64,000 nucleotides of DNA. Source: Porites lobata (lineage: Eukaryota > Cnidaria > Anthozoa > Scleractinia > Poritidae). The translations under genes were made by a program, and so were the position numbers. Under the pieces are notes generated by a model. That model worked only from the letters and a program-made list of their open reading frames with translations. It ran no database searches and had not been told where the DNA came from. Below are positions 1-10,355 of this stretch, piece by piece. Location: NCBI GenBank assembly GCA_942486035.1, contig CALNXK010000034.1, forward strand, positions 2,540,001-2,604,000. The letters are read 5' to 3'. How positions within the stretch are numbered: the first letter of the stretch is position 1; every line of letters begins with the position of its first letter.

Positions 1-323
1 TGTTTGGCTTCTAAAAGGCTGCTGAACAGCTGTAATTTAGCTGTACAGCTATTTTGAAGCGACTTTGTGGCGCTGTACAGCGCTGCAAGTTTCGTACGGG
101 GATGATGGTTCATGCAGTAAGGATAATATTCCGGGGGGTTGGACTCCAATATAAAAGGATCAGGATGCTCGTTGCTTGAACCTCATGGTGCAATGCACAA
201 CCCTAAGGGGAAAAAATTTTGAATTTCTATCCAGAACACCCTAATTCCCAACTGAATCTTTCTACCAGCACATGCTGCAAAGCTTAAAGCATACATTAAA
301 AAAGATGTTTGAGTGTTGCTTAC

Positions 324-2918
324 CTCTATCTCGAATGTAAACCAAAAGATGTGCAACATCTGACAGGTACTCAACCTGAAAGAAAAATGAAAAATTTGAG
401 TTAATTCACCTTATGACAGCTGTTTTTTGTAGATGCTGTGAAAACATTCGAGAAAAACTTGTGAATCTTAGCTACTATGACAGCCAGTGTTCCATTGCAG
501 CACACAGAATCCTGTCTAAAATTTAATAACAAACTCACTTCAAGCATCTCATTCAAAGTCCCGTTCAAAATCAGCACTGTTTACTAATAATAACTTCCGC
601 ATTTTGCTCTTAGGAATTTTGCCTAATAATGTCCTTTAAGCTATTCAAGCCATTTTCTGATTACTGTCTGGCTAAAATGAACCAAACCTGAAAGAAGATC
701 TTTGTTATGTATCCAGCACTTCCTGGACTTCTTTTCCACATGCTAAATATCAGCTTCCAAAGCTTGAGCATGTGCAGAAAGCAAAGTTTTGAGATTAAAA
801 GAGACAGCAGTCTCGACTTTTACTTTTCTCTCCTCCTCCTTTAGGTTTTCTTGCCCCGTTTTTTCCTTAGCTGGCCATTAAGTATGCTTCAATTTGAAAG
901 GAAAAGTTGTTGGAAAAGCTTTTAGGATCATAAGAATGAAGGGGGGTAGTGGAACAAGATGTTTATTGGAATTTTCTGCTCAATTTTACATGGTTTTTAG
1001 AGTTTTTCACAGCGCCCTTACCTGAATTGTGCTCATTCCAGTATGATTTCAAATATATCTTTTCCATGTAAAAGTTAAGTGTCACAACTGCTGTTAACCG
1101 TTAAAAGTAATTGCATCACGGGTGGTAGAGGGGATGTGGATTGGCATTAGTGGTTATGAGCCGTTCAGGGGCAAATTAGTTAACTAAAGGTCAGAAGTGT
1201 AAACATACAGTGTAAAAGATGATTAGCCCAAAATTACAGAAATTAACCTTAGAGCTTGCACTCTTCAAAGCCCTTTCTGCAGATATATATATATATATTT
1301 TTTGTAGCACATTCTTAAAATAATTTAAAGAATGTGCTACAAAAAAATTTTTTAAAATTTTTAAATTTTTTTAAAAATTTTAAAAAACAATAATTATTAT
1401 AATCATTCGAAGCAAATTTTTCTTTCTTTTCATTGGCCGAGAGCCCACCAAGTGACCTGCAAATAACTGCCTACAAATAATGGTCTGCTCATGAGCAATG
1501 CCGTCCAACAGTGTTTGGCTGCAAATAATATTCTGCTCATACATGAAGGAAACTGTGCTTTTCTCCTTCTTGCGATCGCTTCTGTGTGAAAATGGCAGAT
1601 CGCTTTGCTTCGCTTCCCAAGGATAACTATTAAAAAGACAAACTCTGTGATCGAAATTATGATAAAACAATTATTGAACTTGGTCATCGCAAAATATCGT
1701 GATTTGTCAGTGTCTCGCAGATCAATTTATTATTTGCCTCAGCCAAATAATTGATCTGCTTGCAACAGACAAATCACAACATTTTGCTTGATAAATCTCT
1801 AGGTTTTTCCTCAAATCTCCAGGTTTTTGTTCTTTTGGGGTTGAGATAGCCTCCCACGCAGGCATTTTTAGGGGAGCTCGTTTTTCATCCCTCCCCACAA
1901 ACGCCTGCTCAACTGAAAACAACATTCCTTTCCCATTGTTTTATTTACGTGGTAAGTGACCAATCAACAGTTGTGCAATTAAGTATTCTTATTTGACAGG
2001 CTAAACATGACTAAAACGTGACCCTAGAGTTACCGTTTTCCTTCTTTTCTTTCCTTCGCTAAGACTATGGAGTGCATGGAGTATTCTAAAATTTGACTAA
2101 ATTTTATTTTTGCCGCTCTGAATCTAACATTTATTAGAGGTCTGAAAGCTTTCCCAGTGTTTCATGCAGATCAAGTAATTATCAGATTACCTTGCAGTCA
2201 AGGTCAACTTTCCAGAATTTGGAAAGTACAATGTGATTGGCTAAGCTTGGGAAAGGAATGTTGTCTTGGGTTGAGCAGGCGTTTGTGGAGAGGGATGAAA
2301 AACGAGCCCCTCTAATAACGCCTGCGTGGGAGGCTAGAGAGGACTGCAAGAGAGTCATACACTAACGCGTGCCTGACCACTGTCATTCGCTTTTAATACA
2401 CGTACAAATATATCGCAACCTCACTTTTCTCTCTCTAATGAGAGCCATTTCACATTACAGATGTCAGAACGAAAATCAAAAAAGAACTAATGGGACTTCG
2501 GCGACGTTCGTGAAACGATCAGAATCAAAGTGTATTCAAGACAATATCACAAGGCAGGGAAATATTGCAAGTAATATAATGTTAAATAATTAAAAAATGT
2601 ACACAAACCTTTGTTTTCGCCTTGAGATACATCTGATTCTCCGATTCACTGGGGTTTTTCATCAACACGTTTGGATTGCCAGACCTTTTTACCGCTTCCT
2701 CTCTGAAACGGAAATACGAGGCTCAGCACGTTAAAGAAAAAAACGCATTTTTAAAAAACAGCTAAATAACGGTTTGTTGACAAAGCCAGAGACGATAAAA
2801 GAAACTCTCAGCTTTAAGAGGCAATTTGTGTCCTGCTTATGACCAAAACATACATTTGAGAGAGAACTTTTTGACGCAATGCCATGGAGCGCCAATCGTC
2901 AGCCGAACTCGACGCCAT
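324..2918 (-). CDS. MED15: Mediator subunit 15, N-terminal KIX exons (partial gene)
   Basis: MED15 belongs to the tail module of the nuclear Mediator complex and uses its N-terminal KIX domain to bind transcriptional activators. Three coding exons on the minus strand join in frame: 2918-2854 (start ATG at 2918-2916), 2702-2609 and 375-324, giving 70 residues before the window edge. Exon 1 encodes MASSSADDWRSMALRQKV, like the start of animal MED15. Exon 2 ends in NQMYLKAKTK and exon 3 continues VEYLSDVAHLLVYIRDR, matching the KIX helix pattern (AKT+ +EYLS.VA+L+...RD). Donors are GT, acceptors CAG, and phases 2, 0 and 1 agree. The rest of the protein lies to the left of the window. Intron 2 (376-2608) holds repeats, and two foldback elements sit just upstream of the start. 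Family assignment is confident; the transcription start is not visible. Confidence 0.9.
1297..1347. repeat. Short hairpin in MED15 intron 2
   Basis: Arms of about 18-19 bases (TTTTTGTAGCACATTCTT and its complement) are separated by an AT-rich loop of about 12 bases. An (AT)n run lies directly before it at about 1281-1299. It looks like a minimal foldback repeat; no target duplication is recognised. Confidence 0.6.
1688..1787. repeat. Palindromic element in MED15 intron 2
   Basis: The outer arms GCAAAATATCGTGATTTGTC and GACAAATCACAACATTTTGC, and the inner arms GCAGATCAATT and AATTGATCTGC, make an almost complete foldback of about 100 bp. It is probably a small MITE. No clear duplication flanks it. 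Confidence 0.65.
1847..2336. mobile_element. Foldback/MITE-like element, about 490 bp
   Basis: Terminal inverted arms of roughly 80-85 bp are visible. The left arm begins TAGCCTCCCACGCAGG and carries CGTTTTTCATCCCTC and GTTTTCAACT-type segments. The right arm is its imperfect complement and ends CCTGCGTGGGAGGCTA. The centre (about 1935-2250) has no coding potential. It lies inside MED15 intron 2. There may be a 4-base GAGA duplication, but it is too short to trust. A non-autonomous DNA transposon is the best reading. Confidence 0.7.
2854..2918 (-). CDS. MED15: MED15 coding exon 1 (start codon)
   Basis: The ATG lies in AAGATGGCGTCG, a good translation start context. The exon encodes 21 residues plus two bases. 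It ends at donor GTATGT and is completed by exon 2 to read SQIEEAVKRSG. A plus-strand open frame over the same bases is only its shadow. Confidence 0.85.
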
Positions 2919-3080
2919 CTTATCTCCTGTATGATCTTGATATGATGAATGATGTGCAAAATGTGCAAAATGGTTTCCAGACCATTCCAGACGTCTATGT
3001 CAAAGGGTTTGAACCAATCAAAATGTACTTTGAGGTTGAGCGCGGTTTCCGGTTAGCTTGGCATAAAAACCCCCTGACCT

Positions 3081-3152
3081 TAGCCTGCGAAGCGCAGACG
3101 CATTTCCGGGAGAGAAGCGACGACCGGAAATGCATCTGCGCTTCGCAGGCTA
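3081..3152. mobile_element. 72-bp hairpin MITE with 9-bp target duplication
   Basis: Near-perfect arms TAGCCTGCGAAGCGCAGACG and their complement enclose a loop of about 14 bases. The 9-mer CCCTGACCT stands directly on both sides (3072-3080 and 3153-3161). A 9-bp duplication is typical of Mutator-like (MULE) transposition, so this is probably a minimal MULE-type MITE. It lies about 165 bp upstream of the MED15 start codon. Confidence 0.8.
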
Positions 3153-3207
3153 CCCTGACCTGAGATCAGGCCCAATAGTTTAGTAACCTGAGATCACGCT
3201 CAATTTT

Positions 3208-3369
3208 AGTAACCTGAGATCAGGCTCAATTTTCGTTTCGCTTAGTAATAACATTCCGGCGGGCAAGGCGAAACGAAAACAGAAGAATCAGGCTCTCTTT
3301 TCGTTTCACATTGGCCGCCGGAATGTTATTACAAAGCGAAACGAAAATTGAGCCTGATCTCAGGTTACT
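3208..3369. mobile_element. 162-bp foldback element upstream of MED15
   Basis: Arms of about 55 bp begin AGTAACCTGAGATCAGGCTC and include TAATAACATTCCGGCGG; the right arm is the near-exact complement. A diverged partial copy of the first 25 bases is tandemly present just before it (about 3180-3207). Together with the 3081-3152 hairpin it occupies the probable MED15 promoter region. Confidence 0.75.
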
Positions 3370-3722
3370 TAAAATTATACTCAGATACGTTTTCTTTTTT
3401 CAAACATTTCCCTTTTAATAACAATTTGATAAATGCTTGGTAAACTGAAGTAACAGAGCCAAAATTCCAGAGTCTCCCCATAAATTGCACTGCGAGGTGT
3501 GCGGATCAAAAATAATCCAATATGGAAAAATAACAGTACACAAGGAATCAGTGAAGATAACAGCTGTCAGAGAAAACGTAAGTTTAATGGCGATGATATA
3601 TATACAAAACAAATGTTGTCTGAATGTCAATAATAGATAATCAAGTTCATGTTTAAATTAATAATAAAGGAGCCCATCAACATCAATAAACAATGTAAAT
3701 TAACAAATTTGTTTGCTAGATT

Positions 3723-4116
3723 CAGGGGCACCCAACGAGAATATAGTTCAAAACCACTTAAACATAGCATTGATAAACGTATTTTAGTATTTAAACGGTA
3801 GATATAGGCATATTTTTATCCCCTAAAAATTTTTCATCTGTTCGGATTTCCTAGGGAGTCTAGTGATCCGAAAATTATAGGGATCAAAACGTACCTTTTC
3901 GAAAATTTCAGCCAGAAAAAAGGCTCCCGAAAATTCTAGGTGACCTTTTAAGGGTAAAAATACGTTAAAAATGGTCAATATACCATTTTTTAGATGTTCG
4001 AAAATCCTAGGAGAGGCAGGCAAGCAAGAAATTTTACAACAAATGTTCCGAAAATTCTAGATCTCAAATCGTCTTCAGAACAGATATTTTCCGAAAATTG
4101 TCGTTGGGTACCCCTG
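3723..4116. mobile_element. DNA-transposon MITE with TAGATT duplication and internal CCGAAAATT motifs
   Basis: The terminal inverted repeats are CAGGGGCACCCAACGA on the left and the complement of CAGGGGTACCCAACGA on the right. TAGATT is duplicated on both sides (3717-3722 and 4117-4122). Inside, variants of (C/T)CGAAAATT(C)TA recur about seven times between 3868 and 4100, like subterminal transposase-binding repeats. No coding sequence is present. The superfamily is unresolved: a 6-bp duplication does not fit hAT or P (8 bp). Confidence 0.8.
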
Positions 4117-4122
4117 TAGATT

Positions 4123-5240
4123 GCGCCAAATTGCGCGATTGTGGCAAGCTTTATTATTGTGTGACAATGTTTGCGTCAATTGATTTGACTCAAGTTGGAA
4201 AATTTTTAGTCGACCAAAGGGGAGAAATTGCTCCTTCCAGGGGGGATTTTTGACGAAAAATGGAAGTGCAAAATCCAGAAGAACTTATGAAAGTGTTACA
4301 CAAATGTACTTGATAATCCTTCTGCTAAAAGCCAGTTGAATTCATTTGCTGAGCAACCAATTATTTCATGTCAGAATTAGAGAATTAAATAGAAGATCAA
4401 ACCATATTCCCCTTGGAGATCACTCTTTAGACTAGTGAAATCCAATTAACTCCTTAAGCCTGACAATATCAATAAACAAATTCTGTGAGACTGATTATGA
4501 TATCTCATACACCTCATTATAGAGAATTTAATAGAAGATCAAAACATATTCCCCTTTGGAAGTGACTATTGCTCTGAAAGTTCTCAGAACCTTCTCTCTT
4601 GATGACATATTGATATTGCCAGGAGGAACTGATTGAAGTTCAGGGTCACTATTAGGAATTGTAAGGTTCAATACCTACTTGTACATTATAAATTATAACC
4701 ATTTCACTCCCAGAATGGCCAATTGTCAAAAGTATGTGACAAAATTTCTAAATTTCATTCTGTAAAGTGCTCAAAAAAACAGATAGCGCCTAGAGTAATA
4801 CCAAAGAGGTGTCATTTGAATGGTCATACCACAGAATTTCATCAGCAGATTTTAAATCTAGTACAAGATTTATTATTCATTGTGGGAATGAAGTGTCGAT
4901 CTACTGGTTTGTGTCAGTGACCTATACTTGGAACACTACACTTTGTATTTTGAATTTCAATATTTTGCCTTCAGCCTAAAATGTTAGCTGGACTTTTGGG
5001 CTGCTATTCCAGGAACCAGAGTGACGCGAGAATTCAAATCCCAATGTAATCAAAGAAAGACTATCGTCAACTCGTGGGTACGTTGTTTAGAAAATATCAA
5101 TTAGTTATCACCTCTGGTTTTGCCACAGTGAATTTTAGGAAATGATAGAAATTCATATTGTAAATATACTATCCTTGTTCTGGAAACACAATACTTTTCT
5201 TGCTGTTTATTGCACTTTAGTAACAGTTATTTAAGTATAT
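4123..5240. other. Intergenic, nothing recognised
   Basis: AT-rich sequence with a few dispersed similar phrases: TAGAAGATCAAA..ATATTCCCCTT occurs near 4390 and again near 4530. No exon, RNA gene or bounded element can be supported. Confidence 0.5.
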
Positions 5241-5244
5241 ATTT

Positions 5245-5345
5245 AAAAACAAAACAGGATTTGATCCCAGTTCCTTCGAATAGACCCGACCTCACATAGC
5301 CACTACGCCATTGAGGATGGTCACATGCTTTGGCGAAAAGTCTCA
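5245..5345 (-). repeat. Possible tRNA-derived SINE
   Basis: On the minus strand an A-box-like TGGCGTAGTGG (5310-5300) is followed, about 31 bases later, by a B-box-like GGATCAAATCC (5268-5258). This is the spacing of an internal RNA polymerase III promoter. It does not fold as an intact tRNA with a CCA-compatible acceptor stem, so a SINE head or tRNA pseudogene is more likely than a tRNA gene. Confidence 0.4.
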
Positions 5346-5685
5346 AATTTAATGCCTTTTCCATGGAACTTCCGCCGGCAAACGACCGGGGCAAACGATC
5401 GAGCCATAAAAACGACTCGAAGCAATGGGATGAAATTAAGGCTAATTGAAACCAGGCTACTGACAAGTAAACGCATTTCATGGCAATGAAAGAACATATG
5501 CGATACAAAGCCGACACAACTCCTCCGCGAAGTAGGACGCAAAGCATTAGCTTATGTTTTCTTATCTCGATTTCCGCTGTTATTTTAAAAAGGTAATGCT
5601 CAAACTCACATCCATTTCCCCCCGTGATCTCGGGGAGTCCTTAAGAAGAAGAAGAAGTGCCTTTATTTACCATACATTTCACCAG

Positions 5686-5760
5686 TCCGTATTTTATAGT
5701 CCGTATTTTATACCCAGTCCGCAGTCCGTAGTCCGCAGTCCGTGTTTTATACTGACCGCC
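5686..5760 (+). repeat. AGTCCG short tandem repeat
   Basis: About seven copies of (C)AGTCCG are spaced by TATTTTATA or fused as GCAGTCCGTAGTCCGCAGTC. A GAA microsatellite precedes it at 5651-5664. It is simple-sequence DNA with no coding role visible. Confidence 0.7.
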
Positions 5761-6137
5761 ATAAATTCATTCATACACATAACCTACTACAGTACTACAA
5801 GGTAGGAGATCAAGCCAGCGTCGAAGTTGAAGGAGTCGAAGAGCAAATGCTCATCTTCTTGTCAAGTTTAACGCCTGGACGGGTCAAAGGCTTTTGAATC
5901 GTACTAATTTGAAAGATTCCTGCCTGTCTTAAATTTGGTAAGACCTCTATCCTAACCGTGCTGTAGCGCACAATGCACGCTCGCAGCGAGGAATTTGATG
6001 CTACCGAACTTCGGCGAGCGCGTCCTTCTTTGGAAACGATAGATCTTCGCGCTCTCGAGTTCGGACCCGATTAATTACGAAGTGCGTCTACTACGAGTGA
6101 GTGAGTGACTCATTTGCATATCTCAGTCCCTGCAATA

Positions 6138-6172
6138 ACTCGTGGTACGCTCGCGCGTACCCACGAGTTAAA
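6138..6172. repeat. Palindrome AACTCGTGG..CCACGAGTT
   Basis: The inverted arms TAACTCGTGGTACG and CGTACCCACGAGTTA surround CTCGCG. A single related arm, AACTCGTGGGTACG, lies at about 5070, so it may be the terminus of a larger element spanning about 5070-6172. The internal sequence has no recognisable gene. Confidence 0.5.
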
Positions 6173-6644
6173 AGTGACATGATGCTCATAAAATTAAAAA
6201 ATTAGAGTGAAATCCCTAAAACATTTGTCAGCGGTTGAACCACAGGACCACCATCCTCGGAGTGCCTGGTGAGCCTGGTAAGTTTTGTTACGGGAGTATA
6301 GTCTGACACCCATACAAGGTCATTCCAAAACGTTTTCGCTCAAATTTTCAGCAATATCTTGACGAAATTCAACACGCCCCCTCATGTTTTTGGTTCCATA
6401 TAGAAAGAAGCATGTAACCCTATGCTTCTGATGCTTCTGATATGGGCGAATCCTTGTTTACATTTTTTGCCTCATTACCATATGCCTATCATTATCTCGA
6501 AGCAAGAGAGAATGTCTCTCTTGCTCGAAATATAATCTCTGAATATTGAAAGAGCATAACAATTTCAGTTATCTCTGAAAATTTAGTTTCGGAGAAATTT
6601 ACCTTGAAAAACCCAAAAATTTACAAAAATTCGCCCAAATTAAA

Positions 6645-6826
6645 AGAATCCAGGTTTCTGGAATGCTGGAAAAATCCAGAATCCAGGAAAATTTGGTTTG
6701 TGGAATCCGGAAAATAGCTCAAGAATTCCGGAATCCCAGTCACGATTGGACTCCAGAATCCAAGTTCCACTCACAAAGACTTGAATCTAGTACCTGGAAT
6801 CCGGAATCCACAACTGTCTTGGATCC
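6645..6826. repeat. Cluster of GGAATCC/CCAGAATCC degenerate repeats
   Basis: More than ten variants of the 8-10-base words CCGGAATCC, CCAGAATCC and GGAATCCGG occur in both orientations within 180 bp. No larger unit or flanking inverted repeat is clear. Confidence 0.55.
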
Positions 6827-7043
6827 CATTGCATGAGCTCATTAACGTTTTTTGCCACCCAGCAATTTCGCAGTTTTTGATTTGCTCCTATTTACTTTGT
6901 TATTGATTGCAAAGAGCTGAAAATTGCACAAGCTGTTCAAATTAACCAGCTCTTTCAATTTTTGAACCTAATTTGAATAAACGGTTAAGTCTTCTATGCG
7001 TCAACTCGTATGCGAATGTCAGGAGCCGATAAGTAATCGGCTC

Positions 7044-7463
7044 CTACGAATGTGCAGAAATGTATGACGACACTATGAATCCGCCTACTGGAAAGTACTG
7101 CTCACTGGCAGTAATGATGTCGCGCTGAACTCTGGGTGTAAGAATAACCTTCGCTTCGGGAAGAAGGCAATACGTTACTTGAGTATCCACTCTCCTGGAA
7201 CAGTGTAAAATTCCCGCCCAAAGTCCGCCGTTATTGACAGTCAAATACCACAGACCTACCAGGGTATCTATAAATTCAATTTTGGAAGTAAGGACCAACG
7301 TTACAAAATTAAAGAACCAGCTCCTAATAAAGGATCTAATCAGCTCTAAATTAAAATATCGAGCGACAGAAGCAAGGCTGATCAATTTTTTAGAATGATT
7401 TTTAGGCAAATTAAGAGCATCTTTTAAGTCCCAACAAGTCCTAAAAACCAGTCCGCAAAACAT
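7044..7463 (-). other. Unassigned 139-codon open frame
   Basis: This is the longest open frame between MED15 and the LINE. The translation has no family motif I recognise, no repeated pattern and no flanking splice structure that joins it to anything. It may be a decayed mobile-element fragment or chance. It is listed only because it is long for this AT-rich background. Confidence 0.15.
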
Positions 7464-7576
7464 AGTATTTTTGACATTTTGATTTTAATTTTCCTTTGTC
7501 GTATCTTATTCTTGGAATGCGCTCATGTGTAGTGACGCTACAAGGCTTCCATTTTCGCAGCAAAAAGTGGTCTTAA

Positions 7577-7730
7577 TACCCTGGGTACCAGATGTTTTTC
7601 TCGCGTGCGGCGGGGATTTTCGGTGTTGGCCGAAGGCCGACACATCTTCGGCCGTAGGCCGAAGCCGCAAGAAAAAACTTTCGCGCGGGTCACTATAAAG
7701 ACTTACAGAAACTGGCACACAGGGTATGGT
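7577..7730. repeat. MITE-like repeat with TACCCTG termini
   Basis: The left end TACCCTGGGTACCAGA and the right end complement TACCCTGTGTGCCAGT form imperfect inverted termini. The middle contains a strong hairpin made of GGCCGAAGGCC/GGCCGTAGGCC blocks. It is probably a non-autonomous DNA element; the boundaries are approximate. Confidence 0.5.
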
Positions 7731-7782
7731 CTTAAATGTATCTGAAAATAAACGACTGTCTCAATGGGGTGGTAGCTTTGAT

Positions 7783-7827
7783 GGTTGACGGTTGAATTTT
7801 AGAGCCTTTGACAGTTGACAGTTATTA
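7783..7827 (+). repeat. TTGACGGT repeat, left copy
   Basis: GGTTGACGGTTGAATTTTAG followed by GCCTTTGACAGTTGACAGTT. A close direct copy stands at 12662-12706, so the two bracket the whole LINE region. Confidence 0.55.
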
Positions 7828-7903
7828 AGTGGAAGTTTAGTCCAAGAGGTTATTAAGTAAATATTTACTTCTGTACTACAATTATTCCACGAGTGTGCGT
7901 TGG

Positions 7904-8029
7904 ATACAGCTTTTTTGGGAAAGGTTGTCGGAAAAAGTGCAAAGGTGAAAGGTATTGTGGGATGTTACGGCCTTTTGGGATTGTCGCGTGCACATTTTTT
8001 TCTGACAACCTTTCTCGAAATAGCTGTAT
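7904..8029. mobile_element. Short inverted-repeat element at the LINE 5' boundary
   Basis: The inverted arms begin ATACAGCTTTTTTGGGAAAG and include GGTTGTC(G/A)GAAAAA; the right arm ends AGCTGTAT. They enclose about 50 bases. The element abuts the point where recognisable retrotransposon protein begins (about 8040), so it marks the truncation or a neighbouring insertion. Confidence 0.6.
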
Positions 8030-8039
8030 GAAAAGGGAA

Positions 8040-10187
8040 GCCGAGTTGGCTATAATCATCTCATGTCCAAGTTCATACTTGGAAAAAGTCAACATCGCCG
8101 ACCTTGTAAAGAACAAAGATACATGTGATGCGAAAGTACAGTTAATGGAAGAAGCTATCATTTCCGGAATGGACGCAATCATGCCCTTGAAAGAAAAGTC
8201 GATATCAGTGAACGAGGCGCCATGGATGAATAACTCTCTTAAACGCCTTTTTCGCCGCCGGCAAAAGGCATTGGCCGACAACAATCTGGCTGAGTACAAA
8301 CAGCTCCGGAATAAAGTGAACAGAGATCGGAAGGCGTGTCGAGCAAAGTATTATGATGCCAAAGTCAAAGATCTTAAGGCTTGTAAACCTGCCCAATGGT
8401 GGAAGGAAATCAAACAGCTACGTGGTTTTTCTAAGGTCGAGCGCGCGAGCCCCATCGCAGACCTTCTACATCTTGCCGATGAGGGGGAAGATCCTAGACA
8501 TTTGGCCAATGTTATTAACGACGCTTTTTTGTCACCAATGACCGCTTTCACCCCTCTAGTCACGCCTGATGCACACGCGCGTGCGCGCGCGTGAACATGC
8601 CAACAAGATCTTCCCCGTCCGATATCTGAGTTTTCAGTCTTTGAGAAACTATCGGCGCTTAATACGAACAAAGCATCCGGACCTGATGGAATCCCCTCTT
8701 GGGTATTAAAAGAAAACGTGGACTTCTTGGCTGCACCAGTGGCAGACGTCTTGAATTCTTCCTTTTTGGAGCGTCGCCTTCTAACTTCGTGGAAGAAAGC
8801 AGACATTACACCCCTCCCGAAGACTTCACTTTTTAGCGATGTGAACAAACACCTGAGACCCATTTCGTTGACTCCAATTCTCTCCAAAGTCGGGGAAGAG
8901 TTTGTCGTTGACGGCTACATCAAGCCTGCCGTCCTTGCGAAGATTGACCAGAACCGCAATATGGAACTGTTCCAAACTCCAGCACAGTGCATGCCCTAAT
9001 CAGCATGCTCCACAACTGGTATAGGAATACTGACGGGAACGGTTCTACAGTGCGCGTGGTGCTCTTTGACTTTAGGAAAGCATTCGATCTCATCGACCAC
9101 GCCATTCTTATGGCTAAACTTACTGATTATGAGCTACCACCTTGGGTGCTGGACTGGATTGCAGATTTTCTTACTGACAGGAAGCAACGAGTGAAACTCG
9201 CCCACGATTGCTACTCGGATTGGGGATCTGACAGGGCAGGTGTCCCGCAGGGGACCAAATTGGGGCCCTGGCTCTTCCTGGTAATAATAAATGACATCAA
9301 TGTCAATGGCGTCAACCTTTGGAAGTACGTCGATGACACATCGATGGCCGAGACAGTCCACGAGGGCCAACCAAGTGGAATCCAATTTTCTGTAAACGAC
9401 CTAGTTAGGCAAGCCGAAATAGATAAGTTCCAATTGAATGAGACCAAGTGTAAAGAGTTGCAGATAAGTTTCTCAAGGTCTGTAGATCCTTTCGAAGCAG
9501 TTACTATTAACAACAAACCAATTGAGGTTGTAACTAGCGCAAAACTTCTTGGTCTCACAATTTCAAACAATCTAAAGTGGAACGCTCACATAGAGAATGT
9601 TATCAAAAAAGGAGCCTCTAGGCTATATCTATTAAGGCAGCTTAAGCGTGCAAAAGGAGATCCTGCGCAGCTACTTTGTTTCTATACTACGTGTATCCGG
9701 CCCATGTCTGAATATGCCTGCCAAGTTTTTCACAATGGTCTGCCTGAGTATCTCTCTGAAGAGCTAGAGAAAATTCAGCGCCGTGCACTTAGAATTATTT
9801 TCCCAGATTTAGGCTATCAAGAGGCTCTCAAAGAGTGCAATATTGCCACCCTCCATCAACGGCGCTAATGGCTGACAGAGCGCCTATTCAATGAGATTAA
9901 GGACAACAGCCTCCACAAATTACATGGCCTTTTGCCGCCACGTAATCTTAGGGCCTGTTTACATGGAGTGGGGGACCCCGGTCTAGTGGGGTAAGTTTCT
10001 TTTGTTTTGTGTCCTCCAGAGCGTGAAAACAAAAGAAACTTACCCCACTAGACCGGGGTCCCCCACTCCATGTAAACAGGCCCTTAGTACTGTAGCCTTA
10101 AGGAGAAAGCACGCTTTTAACGTGCCTCTTTGTAGAACAAATAGACTAATGAATAGTTTTATCATGCATAACGCGGCTATTTTCTAA
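8040..10187 (+). pseudogene. Reverse transcriptase of a non-LTR retrotransposon (broken)
   Basis: Reverse transcriptase copies element RNA at nicked target DNA. Recognisable blocks in order are: ALNTNKASGPDGIPSWVL (about 8660-8710), ADITPLPK..LRPISLTPILSK, VVLFDFRKAFDLIDH (about 9057-9101), AGVPQGTKLGPWLFLVIIND, the catalytic box YVDD at 9326-9337, and the C-terminal LGLTISNNLKWNAHI. YVDD replaces the FADD common in LINEs. Defects are an in-frame TGA at 8592-8594 inside a GCGC-rich run, a frameshift near 8956, a TAA at 9866-9868, and a MITE splitting the last coding segment; the frame resumes as ALRRKHAFNVPLCRTNRLM and stops at 10187. It is clearly a pseudogene copy. Confidence 0.88.
9951..10083. 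mobile_element. 133-bp Harbinger-like MITE nested in the LINE
   Basis: The inverted arms are over 50 bp, virtually perfect, and begin GGGCCTGTTTACATGGAGTG. TTA is duplicated on each side (9948-9950 and 10084-10086). A TTA/TAA duplication with a GGG-terminal repeat is characteristic of the PIF/Harbinger superfamily. Almost no divergence between the arms suggests a recent insertion. Removing the element and one TTA would rejoin the reverse-transcriptase reading frame, which proves that it inserted after the LINE. Confidence 0.85.
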
Positions 10188-10355
10188 TGGTTTTATTGTA
10201 AATTCGCGGCTATTTTCTAAATTTCATGACGTAGTATCTTTGTTCTTTTGTTTTATTTATTTACCGTTATTTATTTATAATAGTTAGTCTTAGTATTCAA
10301 CGTATTGTACAGTCCGTAATCCAGCCCTTGGGCTGCAATGGATTTTTGAGGGGGG

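Noticed and set aside
2879..3163. 94-codon plus-strand open frame
   Set aside because: It is antisense to MED15 exon 1 and runs through the 72-bp hairpin MITE; no family signature.
9316..9345. YVDD motif suggesting a retrovirus or LTR element
   Set aside because: The surrounding blocks (KASGPDGIP, LFDFRKAFD, GVPQGTKLGP) and the lack of LTRs, protease or integrase place it among non-LTR retrotransposons.
8351..9570. Several minus-strand open frames of 80-180 codons
   Set aside because: They are antisense to the LINE reverse transcriptase.
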